Assembly (NCBI GenBank): GCA_944384025.1
Contig: CALWRS010000006.1
Location: 46,202-110,201 of the forward strand
Length of the DNA stretch: 64,000 nucleotides
Direction of reading: 5' to 3'
Origin: an uncultured Lachnospiraceae bacterium
GTDB lineage: Bacteria; Bacillota; Clostridia; Lachnospirales; Lachnospiraceae
The first letter of the stretch is position 1, and each line of letters opens with the position of its first letter. Shown here piece by piece: positions 8,448 to 16,626 of the stretch. Made by a program: the position numbers and the translations under genes. The notes below the pieces were generated by a model, which saw nothing but the letters and a program-made list of their open reading frames with translations, searched no databases and had not been told where the DNA came from.

Positions 8448-9644
8448 ATGATTACGTGTGAGGATATCTTAAATTTGCAACTGGACGGAGTGCAGCTGAT
8501 TGCCGGAGAAAAAGGCCTGCAGCGAATGGTTTCCTGGACGTATATGGTGCAGACAAGGCCGTATGCCGACCATATGAATCAGGGCAACTTTGCGCTGATC
8601 GTCGTGGACTACATCCGGTTTGACTTTGCGGAAGTTGCGCGGACGATGGAGGAGCTAAACGAGCTGGAAATTTCGGGACTTGCCATTTCGGTTGTGGACG
8701 ACCGCGAGAAAATCCCGCAAAATATTATCGACCGTGCGAATGAGCTGGAGCTTCCGCTGTTTTATATTCGCTGGGAAGGCGCGTCGTTTGTCGATATCGG
8801 ACAAAGCATCGGCAATCTGATTGTCCAGACCGGAATGCAAAACAAGAAGACCGGCGATTACTTGTATAACCTGTTGTTTGGCTATGAAATCAACGACAAG
8901 TATGTAGAGAAGATATCCGGGCAGTTCGGGCTAGATTTTTCAAAGCCCTACCGTGTCGGAATTATTGTTATTGACAGAAAGTACGGGATGAATCTGGAAC
9001 AGGATGAGCACACGTACGAGTATTATGCGGATTGCCTTAACCGCGAAGTAAACAACATGGAAGGCAGCCCGATGTTCATGCGGTTTTTAAACAAGTTTGT
9101 GCTTTTGTTTGAAGCAAGGCAGTCAAAGGAAATCGAGCATGCACTAGAGAGCGTGCTTCGCACGTTGGACGAAAGGCCGCAGTTTAAAGGGCTCATCAAA
9201 AGCACGTGCATTCTGGGAGGCGCTTACCACGACCCAAGAGATTTCCGCGAAAGTTATCAGGAAGCGAAAAACCTGATTCCCAAAAAAGACATTTTGCCAA
9301 ATCCGAAAAACAAAAAGGTGCTAAGCGCCAGCTCGATGGGCGTTTATAAGTACATGTTTAACAGCGGCAACCAGACTGAAATTTTGGATTACTGCAACGA
9401 CAGGCTTCGTAAGCTCGAAGAATACGATCATGCGAACGGAACCTTTTTGCAGGATACGCTGCTTGCGTATTACATGAACGGCTTTAGCGTGGGAAGGACG
9501 GCGGAGGCGCTTTATATCCATCGAAATTCCTTGCAGTACCGGATCAACAAGATTGAGGAGCTGCTGGAAATGGAGCTGGACGATTACATGGAATATTTGA
9601 ATCTGATCAACTGCATTTTGATAAAACGGCTGATGTTTTCGTAA
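8448..9644 (+). CDS. PucR-family transcriptional regulator
   Basis: 398 residues: an N-terminal PucR domain (ITCEDILNLQLDGVQLIAGE, with the typical WTYMVQTRPYADHM segment), a central GGDEF-like region without catalytic motifs (YRVGIIVIDRKYGM), and a C-terminal PucR-type helix-turn-helix (GFSVGRTAEALYIHRNSLQY). These regulators often control purine, amine or amino-acid catabolism and sense small metabolites. The start at 8448 has GGGGGAG 6 nt upstream; a GTG at 8442 is the alternative. Its position just before the amino-acid transporter and aminotransferase genes suggests, without proof, that it controls them. Confidence 0.88.
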   Translation: MITCEDILNLQLDGVQLIAGEKGLQRMVSWTYMVQTRPYADHMNQGNFALIVVDYIRFDFAEVARTMEELNELEISGLAISVVDDREKIPQNIIDRANELELPLFYIRWEGASFVDIGQSIGNLIVQTGMQNKKTGDYLYNLLFGYEINDKYVEKISGQFGLDFSKPYRVGIIVIDRKYGMNLEQDEHTYEYYADCLNREVNNMEGSPMFMRFLNKFVLLFEARQSKEIEHALESVLRTLDERPQFKGLIKSTCILGGAYHDPRDFRESYQEAKNLIPKKDILPNPKNKKVLSASSMGVYKYMFNSGNQTEILDYCNDRLRKLEEYDHANGTFLQDTLLAYYMNGFSVGRTAEALYIHRNSLQYRINKIEELLEMELDDYMEYLNLINCILIKRLMFS

Positions 9645-9685
9645 CGACTGTGCAAAACGACAACCAGAACTGTGCATTTTGAACA

Positions 9686-9714
9686 TTGCAAAAGAATAGG
9701 GCATTGATTACAAT
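9686..9714 (+). promoter_or_regulatory. Candidate promoter TTGCAA-17-TACAAT
   Basis: -35 TTGCAA at 9686-9691, 17-bp spacer, -10 TACAAT at 9709-9714. Transcription would start just before the terminator-like hairpin at 9727-9762, so the amino-acid transporter mRNA would carry that hairpin in its leader. Confidence 0.5.
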
Positions 9715-9726
9715 ACACACAACAGC

Positions 9727-9762
9727 AAAGGCGCTGGAGGAAAAAACCTCCGGCGCTTTTTT
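9727..9762 (+). terminator. Intrinsic terminator after PucR gene, or leader attenuator of the ABC operon
   Basis: Stem GCGCTGGAGG (9731-9740) with CCTCCGGCGC (9747-9756), A6 loop, one G-U pair, then T6. Placed 83 bp after the PucR stop and 45 bp before the binding-protein start. It lies downstream of the candidate promoter at 9686, which makes an attenuator reading possible. Confidence 0.8.
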
Positions 9763-9806
9763 GTTAATAATTATATGCCGCAGCTTTACGGCAGAAGGAG
9801 TGAATT

Positions 9807-10667
9807 ATGTTAAGAAGGAGAGTATTAGCAGCTGCCATGGCAGGGATGATGGCACTCACAATGTTTACCGGATGCGGAGACAAGTCAGAAAAAGACGACA
9901 ACGTTTTAAGAGTCGGCATGGAATGTGCTTACGCACCGTTTAACTGGACGCAGGATTCCGACACGACGCCGGATGGCAGCAAGGCGGTTAAGATTTACGG
10001 TTCCGACTACTATGCATACGGTTACGACGTTGCCGTAGCGCAGATGCTGGCCGACGAACTGGGCATGGAGCTTGAAATTCACAAAGTAGAGTGGTCCTCC
10101 ATTGGTATTTCCATGGACGCGGGCGATTATGACTGCATCATTGCCGGTATGGGACGTACCGCAGAAAGAGAAATGTCTTACGCATTTACCGATCCTTACT
10201 ACTACAGAGATAACTGCATCGTTGTAAAGAAGGGCGGAGCGTATGAAAACGTTACGAAGCTTTCCGATCTGGCAGGAACCGGCTGCAAAGTAACAACGCA
10301 GCTTGGCACAGGCTGGGTACCGCTTCTGGATCAGGTTGAAGGCGCGGAAACCGGAGCAAATTACGAGACTACGTCCGAGTGCTTCATGGCTATTTCCAAC
10401 GGCACCGCAGATGTTTGTATCGTTGACCTGCCAACGGCACAGTCCGCAGCGCTTACAAACGACGATTTAGTAATAATTACGCTTGATGAGAGCGATACGT
10501 TTAGCGGCGACGACGAAATGGTTAACGTATGTATCGCAACGAGAAAAGACGATACGGAACTTCGCGATAAGATTCAGGGCGCTATGGATGCAATCGGCTG
10601 GAACGACAAGGAAAAAATGGATGACTTGATGAGCAAGGTTATTTCACAGCAGCCGGCAGCAAACTAA
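9807..10667 (+). CDS. Polar amino-acid ABC transporter substrate-binding lipoprotein
   Basis: 286 residues, SBP_bac_3 family: captures an amino acid outside the membrane and delivers it to the permease encoded next. Lipoprotein signal with FTGC lipobox (Cys23). The first lobe has GMECAYAPFNW, typical of the ligand-facing segment, and DYDCIIAGMGRTAEREMSYA; the second lobe has LGTGWVPLLDQ. The ribosome binding site AAGGAG precedes the ATG at 9807. The ligand cannot be told from sequence. A hairpin after the gene (10690-10725) may stabilise its mRNA and raise its level over the permease. Confidence 0.93.
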   Translation: MLRRRVLAAAMAGMMALTMFTGCGDKSEKDDNVLRVGMECAYAPFNWTQDSDTTPDGSKAVKIYGSDYYAYGYDVAVAQMLADELGMELEIHKVEWSSIGISMDAGDYDCIIAGMGRTAEREMSYAFTDPYYYRDNCIVVKKGGAYENVTKLSDLAGTGCKVTTQLGTGWVPLLDQVEGAETGANYETTSECFMAISNGTADVCIVDLPTAQSAALTNDDLVIITLDESDTFSGDDEMVNVCIATRKDDTELRDKIQGAMDAIGWNDKEKMDDLMSKVISQQPAAN

Positions 10668-10689
10668 TTCTGTTGGAACGGTTATTCTT

Positions 10690-10725
10690 TCTCATCCCCG
10701 TCATCAAGGCATGGTGGGGATGAGA
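10690..10725 (+). other. Intercistronic hairpin between binding protein and permease genes
   Basis: TCTCATCCCC (10690-10699) pairs perfectly with GGGGATGAGA (10716-10725). The following T-run is short and broken, so it is more likely an mRNA-stabilising or partial-termination element than a full terminator. Confidence 0.6.
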
Positions 10726-10788
10726 CGTTTTATGGGATAAGACCCTGACAATATGAGCCGGTAAGGATGGATAAAGAGAGGTAGCAGA

Positions 10789-11559
10789 ATGTTAAATTTA
10801 TTTTCGATTGAAAATCCGGAAAAATCATGGGAATGGATGATTTTTCTGGCAAAGAAATACTCTGATATGTTCTGGGAAGGAACCAAGCTCACGTTGTTTA
10901 TTGCAATTTTGGGGACTCTTTTGGGATTTGTCTTAGGATATGTAGTTGGAATCATTCAGGACGCCAAGATCAACCAGGGCGACAACATCATCAAAAAGCT
11001 TTTCGTGAGACTGCTTAAAATTATAGCCTCCATTTACGTGGAAATCTTCCGAGACACGCCAATGATCGTTCAGGCGATGATCATTTACTTCGGTATTCGT
11101 ATGCAGGCGCACATCGACATTACGCCGGTCAGCGCAGGTATTCTTGTTACCGTACTAAACACAGGCGCGTACATGGCGGAGACGGTCCGTGGCGGAATTG
11201 GCTCCATTGACCTAGGGCAAAGAGAAGGCGCTTGGGCAATGGGTATGTCGCCGATGAAAACAATGCTTTACATCGTGCTTCCGCAGGCTTTTAAAAATAT
11301 TATCCCGGAAATGGCGAACACGTTCCTGACAAACTTGAAAATGACATCCGTGCTGAATGTAATTGCAGTGCAGGAGCTCTTTATGGCCGCCAAAACGGTA
11401 GGTGGTAATTACTACAAATACTTCGAGTCGTATCTTGTAATTGCGGTAATCTACTTTGTGCTCTGCTTTGCATTTAACAAGGTTTTCATCTATATAGAGA
11501 AGAAAATGCAAGGAAAGAACGATTACGCTTTGGCAGTTGAGTATATGGATAATCAGTGA
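10789..11559 (+). CDS. Amino-acid ABC transporter permease
   Basis: 256 residues, HisM/GlnP type, forming the membrane channel. Several hydrophobic segments are visible (for example LTLFIAILGTLLGFVLGYVV at about residues 35-54). The characteristic cytoplasmic EAA-type loop that docks the ATPase is at QREGAWAMGMSPMKTMLYIV with PQAFKNIIPEM. Signature EIFRDTPMIVQAMIIYFG is typical of polar amino-acid permeases. The next gene starts 11 bp after the stop. Confidence 0.94.
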   Translation: MLNLFSIENPEKSWEWMIFLAKKYSDMFWEGTKLTLFIAILGTLLGFVLGYVVGIIQDAKINQGDNIIKKLFVRLLKIIASIYVEIFRDTPMIVQAMIIYFGIRMQAHIDITPVSAGILVTVLNTGAYMAETVRGGIGSIDLGQREGAWAMGMSPMKTMLYIVLPQAFKNIIPEMANTFLTNLKMTSVLNVIAVQELFMAAKTVGGNYYKYFESYLVIAVIYFVLCFAFNKVFIYIEKKMQGKNDYALAVEYMDNQ

Positions 11560-11570
11560 GGTAAGTGGAT

Positions 11571-12311
11571 ATGAGCGAAACGATTATTTCTATTCAGGAT
11601 CTGAGTAAGTCCTTTGGAGATCACGAGGTACTTAGAAAAATAGACATAGATGTTCATGTCGGAGAGATTATTTGCATCGTCGGCTCTTCGGGCTCCGGCA
11701 AATCGACCCTGCTGCGCTGCATCAACAAGCTGGAGCGTCAGACTTCCGGCAAGATCATGTTTTATGGGAAAGAAATCCGAGATGCACAAAAGGAAATCAA
11801 CGAATATCGTTCCAAGGTAGGGATGGTGTTCCAGTCCTTTAACTTGTTTAACAATATGACGGTGTTAGAAAACTGTATGCTTTGCACCAGGAAGGTTTTG
11901 CACCTGCCAAAGGCGGAAGCGTTTGACCGTGCGATTACGCACCTAAAAGCCGTAGGAATGGCTCCGTTTATTAACGCGAAGCCGGCGCAGCTCTCCGGCG
12001 GACAAAAGCAGCGCGTTGCGATTGCAAGGTCGCTTTGCATGAACCCGGAAGTTTTGCTGTTTGACGAACCGACGTCCGCGCTTGACCCGGAGATGGTCGG
12101 CGAAGTATTAAACGTTATGAAGCAGCTCGCAACGACTGGTCTTACGATGGTAATTGTAACGCACGAGATGGCGTTTGCAAGGGACGTTTCCACAAGAACT
12201 ATTTTTATGGATCGCGGATATGTGGCGGAGGATGCGCCTCCTTCGGAATTGTTTAGCAATCCGAAGAATCCTCGAACCAGAGAGTTCCTTAGCAGATATC
12301 TGGCAGGATAG
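11571..12311 (+). CDS. Amino-acid ABC transporter ATP-binding protein
   Basis: 246 residues, GlnQ/ArtP type, energises uptake. Walker [17 protein letters not shown]-loop [20 protein letters not shown] signature [15 protein letters not shown], Walker [17 protein letters not shown] and the switch His in [15 protein letters not shown] at 11571 is chosen over GTG at 11565 because it is 8 nt from GAGGT. Ends the transporter operon; the next gene begins 35 bp later without a terminator between. Confidence 0.95.
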   Translation: MSETIISIQDLSKSFGDHEVLRKIDIDVHVGEIICIVGSSGSGKSTLLRCINKLERQTSGKIMFYGKEIRDAQKEINEYRSKVGMVFQSFNLFNNMTVLENCMLCTRKVLHLPKAEAFDRAITHLKAVGMAPFINAKPAQLSGGQKQRVAIARSLCMNPEVLLFDEPTSALDPEMVGEVLNVMKQLATTGLTMVIVTHEMAFARDVSTRTIFMDRGYVAEDAPPSELFSNPKNPRTREFLSRYLAG

Positions 12312-12346
12312 CCCGGGAATGGGACCGGGGGAAATTGGAGGTTGAG

Positions 12347-13039
12347 ATGAATAATTTTGTAGTGACATTTGCAAGAGGTTTTGGCTCCGGCGGCAAGGAG
12401 ATTGCGTCGCGTTTGGCAAAGGAGCTTGGAATTCACTGTTATGAAAACCGAATTCTAACGCTTGCCAGCCAGATGAGCGGACTGGACGAAAAGCTGTTTC
12501 AGGAAGTAAACGAAAAGATTCGAAGCAACGGAGGCTTTTCCAACTTTATGAGAGGGCTTCCAAGAGCGCGCAATTACATTGCAAGAAACGAAAAGTTTGT
12601 CTCCGACGACAAGCTGTTTGAGTACCAAAGCCAGATTATCCGCAATCTTGCGGATCAAGAGTCCTGCGTAATCGTAGGAAAGTGCGCCGATTATGTACTG
12701 CGCGACAGACAAAACGTTGTCAGCATTTACATCGAAGCGCCAAGAGCGTTTTGCGTACAAAGAACGATGGACCATATGGGCGTTACGGAAGAAGTTGCGC
12801 ATGCGACCATCAGCAAAACCGATAAGTACCGTGCGCAGTATTACCAGTACTACACACACGGGAATTACTGGACCAATCCGGTCAACTACGACATGACACT
12901 AAACAGCGAGAAAGCAGGCGTTTACAACTGCGTTAAGGTCATTGAGCAGTACCTGATTATTAAAGGCTTTATTACACCGGATCAGATTCGGCCGGTAATG
13001 GAGCCAAAGCTTGACGAACACGAAGCGGATCAAAAATAA
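12347..13039 (+). CDS. Cytidylate-kinase-like family protein
   Basis: 230 residues, Cytidylate_kin2 family, a P-loop kinase fold related to CMP kinase. It begins FVVTFARGFGSGGKEIASRL (P-loop variant GSGGKE), continues with a helical lid region and a SCVIVGKCADYVLRDR segment. True housekeeping Cmk is a different subfamily; members of this group are common in Clostridia and their substrate is not known to me. GGAGG at 12336-12341 sets the start. Position between the ABC transporter and an aminotransferase is noted but does not reveal the role. Confidence 0.85.
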   Translation: MNNFVVTFARGFGSGGKEIASRLAKELGIHCYENRILTLASQMSGLDEKLFQEVNEKIRSNGGFSNFMRGLPRARNYIARNEKFVSDDKLFEYQSQIIRNLADQESCVIVGKCADYVLRDRQNVVSIYIEAPRAFCVQRTMDHMGVTEEVAHATISKTDKYRAQYYQYYTHGNYWTNPVNYDMTLNSEKAGVYNCVKVIEQYLIIKGFITPDQIRPVMEPKLDEHEADQK

Positions 13040-13060
13040 AACAGCAGGAGGGCGATTACA

Positions 13061-14275
13061 ATGAAACTCGCAGACACAGGACTTACCGCACAGGAGATTA
13101 AGGACAAGGCATCAAAGTATATGATTGAAACTTATGAGCGCTTTGATTTTCTGGCGGAAACGGCAAAGGACCAGTACATTTACGACGAAAAGGGAGAAAA
13201 GTATCTGGACTTTTACGCAGGAATTGCCGTAAACTCGGCCGGCAACTGCAACGAGAAAGTAGTCGAGGCGGTAGTAGAACAGGCAAAAACGTTGATGCAT
13301 ACGTTTAACTACCCTTACACAATTCCGCAGGCAGTTTTGGCGGAAAAAATCTGCACGACGATAGGGATGGACAAAATCTTTTTCCAGAACTCCGGTACGG
13401 AGGCAAACGAGGCCATGATCAAAATGGCGAGAAAATACGGAATCGAAAAATACGGTCCGAACCGTTACCATATCGTAACTGCAAAGATGGGCTTCCACGG
13501 AAGAACTTTCGGCGCTATGTCCGCGACCGGACAGCCCGGAAACGGCTGCCAGATTGGCTTTGGCCCGATGACCTACGGCTTTTCGTATGCGCCTTACAAC
13601 GACCTGCAGGCATTTAAAGACGCGTGCACGGAAAACACGATCGCTATTATGGTTGAGCCGGTACAGGGCGAGGGCGGCGTACATCCTGCAACGCAGGAAT
13701 TTTTGCAGGGCCTTCGGGAGTTCTGTGACGAAAAGGGAATGCTTCTTTTGCTTGACGAAGTGCAGACCGGCTGGTGCAGAACCGGTAAGGTTATGAGCTA
13801 CATGAACTACGGCGTAAAGCCGGATATCGTTTCCATGGCAAAGGCTCTTGGCGGCGGTATGCCAATCGGCGCAATCTGCGCAACAGAGGAAGTGGCAAAG
13901 GCATTTACCGCAGGATCGCACGGAACTACGTTCGGCGGAAATCCGGTTAGCTGCGCAGCTGCCTTAGCGGAGATTGATGAGCTGCTTGGACGCAACTTAG
14001 CGGACAACGCTGCGAAGATGGGCGCGTACTTTATGGAGAAGCTAAAGACGCTGCCGCACGTTAAGGAAGTTCGCGGGCAGGGCTTGCTTGTTGGCGTAGA
14101 GTTTGACGATACAATTAACGCGGTAGACGTTAAGCACGAATGCCTGCACAGACATCTTCTGCTTACGGCAATCGGCGCGCACGTTATCCGTATGGTACCT
14201 CCGCTTATTATTGAAGAAAAGGATTGTGACGAGGCATACGAAATTATTCGGGCGTCCGTAGAAGCGTTGAGTTAA
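13061..14275 (+). CDS. Class III aminotransferase (acetylornithine / omega-amino-acid type)
   Basis: 404-residue PLP enzyme. Motifs: YLDFYAGIAVNSAGNCN, the cofactor-binding FFQNSGTEANEAMIKMARKY, MGFHGRTFGAMSATGQ, the Asp contact LLLLDEVQTGWCRTG and the Schiff-base Lys in SMAKALGGGMPIGA. It is close to ArgD (acetylornithine) but also related to 4-aminobutyrate and other omega-transaminases. No arginine-biosynthesis genes flank it; an amino-acid transporter is upstream and an iron alcohol dehydrogenase is 18 bp downstream, so a catabolic role is equally possible. The ribosome binding site CAGGAGGG lies at 13045-13052. Confidence 0.88.
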   Translation: MKLADTGLTAQEIKDKASKYMIETYERFDFLAETAKDQYIYDEKGEKYLDFYAGIAVNSAGNCNEKVVEAVVEQAKTLMHTFNYPYTIPQAVLAEKICTTIGMDKIFFQNSGTEANEAMIKMARKYGIEKYGPNRYHIVTAKMGFHGRTFGAMSATGQPGNGCQIGFGPMTYGFSYAPYNDLQAFKDACTENTIAIMVEPVQGEGGVHPATQEFLQGLREFCDEKGMLLLLDEVQTGWCRTGKVMSYMNYGVKPDIVSMAKALGGGMPIGAICATEEVAKAFTAGSHGTTFGGNPVSCAAALAEIDELLGRNLADNAAKMGAYFMEKLKTLPHVKEVRGQGLLVGVEFDDTINAVDVKHECLHRHLLLTAIGAHVIRMVPPLIIEEKDCDEAYEIIRASVEALS

Positions 14276-14293
14276 GTTAAAGGCGGTAGAACT

Positions 14294-15442
14294 ATGGATA
14301 CGTTTTCTTTTTCAATTCCACAGAACATTATTTTCGGACCGGGAAGCCTAAAGCGGCTTCCCGAACTGGCGGCAAGGCTTCAAAAAAGGAAGGCGCTTAT
14401 TATTTCCGGACCGCACCTAAACCGGATTGGCATGGTAGCAAGGTGTCAGGCGGCGCTTAGCGCGGCGGGAATGAAAAGCGATGCTTTTACGCAGACCGAA
14501 GGGAATCCAAGTACGGAAACCGTCGAGAAGGCTGCCGAGAAGTATAAAAGCTGCGGCGCAGATTTTATTGTAGCGTTTGGCGGCGGCTCGCCCTTAGACG
14601 TTGCAAAAGCGGTTGCGGTGCTCGTTACTTACGGCGGGAAAATTACCGAGTACGAGGGCGGCGGCAGAGTTCCCGGACCGGTAGTTCCGATGATTGCGAT
14701 TCCTACTACGGCGGGAACCGGCTCGGAGGTTACGACTTTCTCCGTCATTACCGACCACAGCCGCAATTACAAGCTGACCGTTTCCAGCAGCTACCTGCTG
14801 CCCGCTTATGCGATTTTGGATCCGGATTTGATTGCCAGCGTCCCAACAGGCACGGCCGCCGCTTGCGGCGTAGACGCGCTTGTACATGCGCTGGAAGCAT
14901 ATATTTCCTTAGCAGCTTCGCCTTTTTCGGACATGTTTGCGCTAAAGGCGCTTCAGGTGATCGGAAAGAATTTGCGCGCTTACGTAGCGAATCGAAAGGA
15001 CGAGGTGGCGGCGGAAGGCATGATGCTTGGCTCATTGTTTGCCGGCATTGCGTTTTCTCATGCAAGACTTGGCAATGTACATGCGATGAGTCATCCGGTC
15101 AGTGCGTACTTTGACGTAGCGCACGGCGTTGCCAACGCTATCCTTCTTCCTACGGTTGTAAGCTACAATGCGCTTGCGGATCAGGGAAAATATTACGATA
15201 TTTATCGGTGCGTTGCAAAGAAGCCGGTTTCGGAAGGGATGTTCTCCGCCGAAATGCTTGCGGACGCTTTGCGGACGCTGAACCAAGAGCTTGGAATTCC
15301 CGCCCGTCTTCAAGACGTCGGTGTGAAAGAAGAGTATTTCGACGCGATGGCCGATGACGCAATGAAAAGCGGAAACATTGCGGTCAATCCAAGAAGCACG
15401 TCAAAAGCAGACATTGTTTCGCTCTACGAAGAAACGTTTTAA
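14294..15442 (+). CDS. Iron-containing alcohol dehydrogenase
   Basis: 382 residues, type III Fe-ADH. NAD(P)-binding GGGSPLDVAKAVAVL and the IPTTAGTGSEVT motif are present; metal-ligand regions appear at FSHARLGNVHAMSHP and AHGVANAILLP. Such enzymes reduce aldehydes or semialdehydes or oxidise diols. Following the aminotransferase, it could reduce the semialdehyde formed by transamination (for example succinate semialdehyde to 4-hydroxybutyrate), which is an inference from context only. The gene ends at a bidirectional terminator. Confidence 0.93.
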   Translation: MDTFSFSIPQNIIFGPGSLKRLPELAARLQKRKALIISGPHLNRIGMVARCQAALSAAGMKSDAFTQTEGNPSTETVEKAAEKYKSCGADFIVAFGGGSPLDVAKAVAVLVTYGGKITEYEGGGRVPGPVVPMIAIPTTAGTGSEVTTFSVITDHSRNYKLTVSSSYLLPAYAILDPDLIASVPTGTAAACGVDALVHALEAYISLAASPFSDMFALKALQVIGKNLRAYVANRKDEVAAEGMMLGSLFAGIAFSHARLGNVHAMSHPVSAYFDVAHGVANAILLPTVVSYNALADQGKYYDIYRCVAKKPVSEGMFSAEMLADALRTLNQELGIPARLQDVGVKEEYFDAMADDAMKSGNIAVNPRSTSKADIVSLYEETF

Positions 15443-15478
15443 AAAAAGTCAGGTGCGGTTTTCGCACCTGACTTTTTT
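15442..15478. terminator. Bidirectional intrinsic terminator between convergent genes
   Basis: 16-bp perfect stem (15442-15457 with 15463-15478) around loop GTTTT, A-rich on one side and T-rich on the other. It serves the alcohol dehydrogenase on the plus strand and the HIT gene on the minus strand. Confidence 0.92.
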
Positions 15479-15890
15479 AGCAGATCTTTGCCTGTAACTT
15501 TTGCGCAAGCAGCGCAGCTTCGTCGCCCGCGTAACTGCCCTGTTCCCAAACAGGGAGAATTCCGTCCCCTTCGTAGCGGGGGATGACATGTACGTGCAGA
15601 TGAAAGACGCTTTGGCCGGCTGCCGCACCGTTGTTTTGCAAAATATTAACGCCGTCACAGCCAAGTTCTTCCTGAAGAGCTTTGGCTATTTTTTTTGCAA
15701 CCGGCAGGATGCGAGCAAGGATTTCGTCGTCTGCTTCCAGCAGATTTGCCGCGTGTTTTTTGGGAAGAATAATCGTGTGCCCTTTGTGCGCGGGCGCAAT
15801 ATCAAGGATTGCACGCAGATACTCGTCTTCGTATACCGTTGCCGACGGGATTTCCCCTGCTGCAATTTTACAGAAAATACAATCGTTCAT
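15477..15890 (-). CDS. HIT-family (histidine triad) nucleotide-binding protein
   Basis: 137 residues, HINT-like purine nucleoside phosphoramidase/hydrolase fold. It starts with the zinc-type CIFCKIAAGEIPSATVYEDE segment, has AHKGHTIILPKKHAANL and ends with the catalytic histidine triad FHLHVHVIPRY. Physiological substrate is unclear in bacteria. Its 3' end shares the bidirectional terminator with the alcohol dehydrogenase gene. The ribosome binding site GGAGG lies upstream on the minus strand. Confidence 0.94.
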   Translation of the reverse strand: MNDCIFCKIAAGEIPSATVYEDEYLRAILDIAPAHKGHTIILPKKHAANLLEADDEILARILPVAKKIAKALQEELGCDGVNILQNNGAAAGQSVFHLHVHVIPRYEGDGILPVWEQGSYAGDEAALLAQKLQAKIC

Positions 15891-15967
15891 TTTTGCCTCC
15901 GTTGCGGAATATTTTCACAGGCATTATAGTACATCTTGCGCAAATGTGCAAGGGAGGCGTTTTTCTT

Positions 15968-16441
15968 CTAGTAACCGTACCAGTATCTGGTTCTGCTGTT
16001 TTGGCTCTGCCGCCGCAAAACAATTTCGTTGGAAAACAGAATCTGAATCAGTGTAACAATGTACGGATTTCGCGGTTCTTTTGTAAAGGAAAGCAAGGGA
16101 GACGTCCGGGAAGGGAGCAGATCTTCATCCTGCGAAGGGGCGGCGCCCTGGTCATCTGCAAGCTCGTCGTAGATTTCCGCAGAAATTCGCAAAATGCGCT
16201 CCTTATCCGGATAGCGGTCGTAGACAAACGCACCGGGAGAATCGTAGCGGTCGCTTACTTCCCGAATGCGCCTTAACATAGGGTTAATAAAATCCGGATA
16301 CAGAGAAATCAGGTATTTCATATCCTGCTCATAGCTTTTTGGGCTTTCGTAAAAAGAAAGGGGCGCAATCGGGAAAGGGTAGATTTGATCGTTTCGGGGG
16401 TCATAAGAAAAATTGCCGTTAGGATAAATCCATTCGGTCAT
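15968..16441 (-). CDS. Hypothetical protein, 157 residues, Asp/Tyr-rich
   Basis: I do not recognise a named family. Starting at ATG 16441 (GGAG 9-12 nt upstream) it begins MTEWIYPNGNFSYDPRNDQI, is rich in Tyr, Asp and Arg, lacks a signal peptide or membrane segment, and ends RTRYWYGY. A longer in-frame extension upstream is possible but is Phe-rich and unlikely to be coding. It is divergent from the large exoprotein gene at 16627, with a 185-bp region between, so the two may share control. Confidence 0.6.
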   Translation of the reverse strand: MTEWIYPNGNFSYDPRNDQIYPFPIAPLSFYESPKSYEQDMKYLISLYPDFINPMLRRIREVSDRYDSPGAFVYDRYPDKERILRISAEIYDELADDQGAAPSQDEDLLPSRTSPLLSFTKEPRNPYIVTLIQILFSNEIVLRRQSQNSRTRYWYGY

Positions 16442-16546
16442 GACAATACTCCATGCATGGCTTATGGTACGCTTTATTCTATGCGAAGCGTTAAAAAAAG
16501 GTGCCCCAGCGATACAACGCGTGGGCTGGTAAAAAAAGAAAAAGAA

Positions 16547-16575
16547 TTGCACAAAAGCGAAAAAGAAGGTAAGAT
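16547..16575 (+). promoter_or_regulatory. Promoter of the 856-residue exoprotein gene
   Basis: -35 TTGCAC (16547-16552), 17-bp spacer, -10 TAAGAT (16570-16575), about 50 bp before the start codon at 16627. Confidence 0.6.
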
Positions 16576-16626
16576 ATACGAAAGGGAGTTCCCGACTGCG
16601 GAATAGGTTCGTTTTATGAGGAAAAT

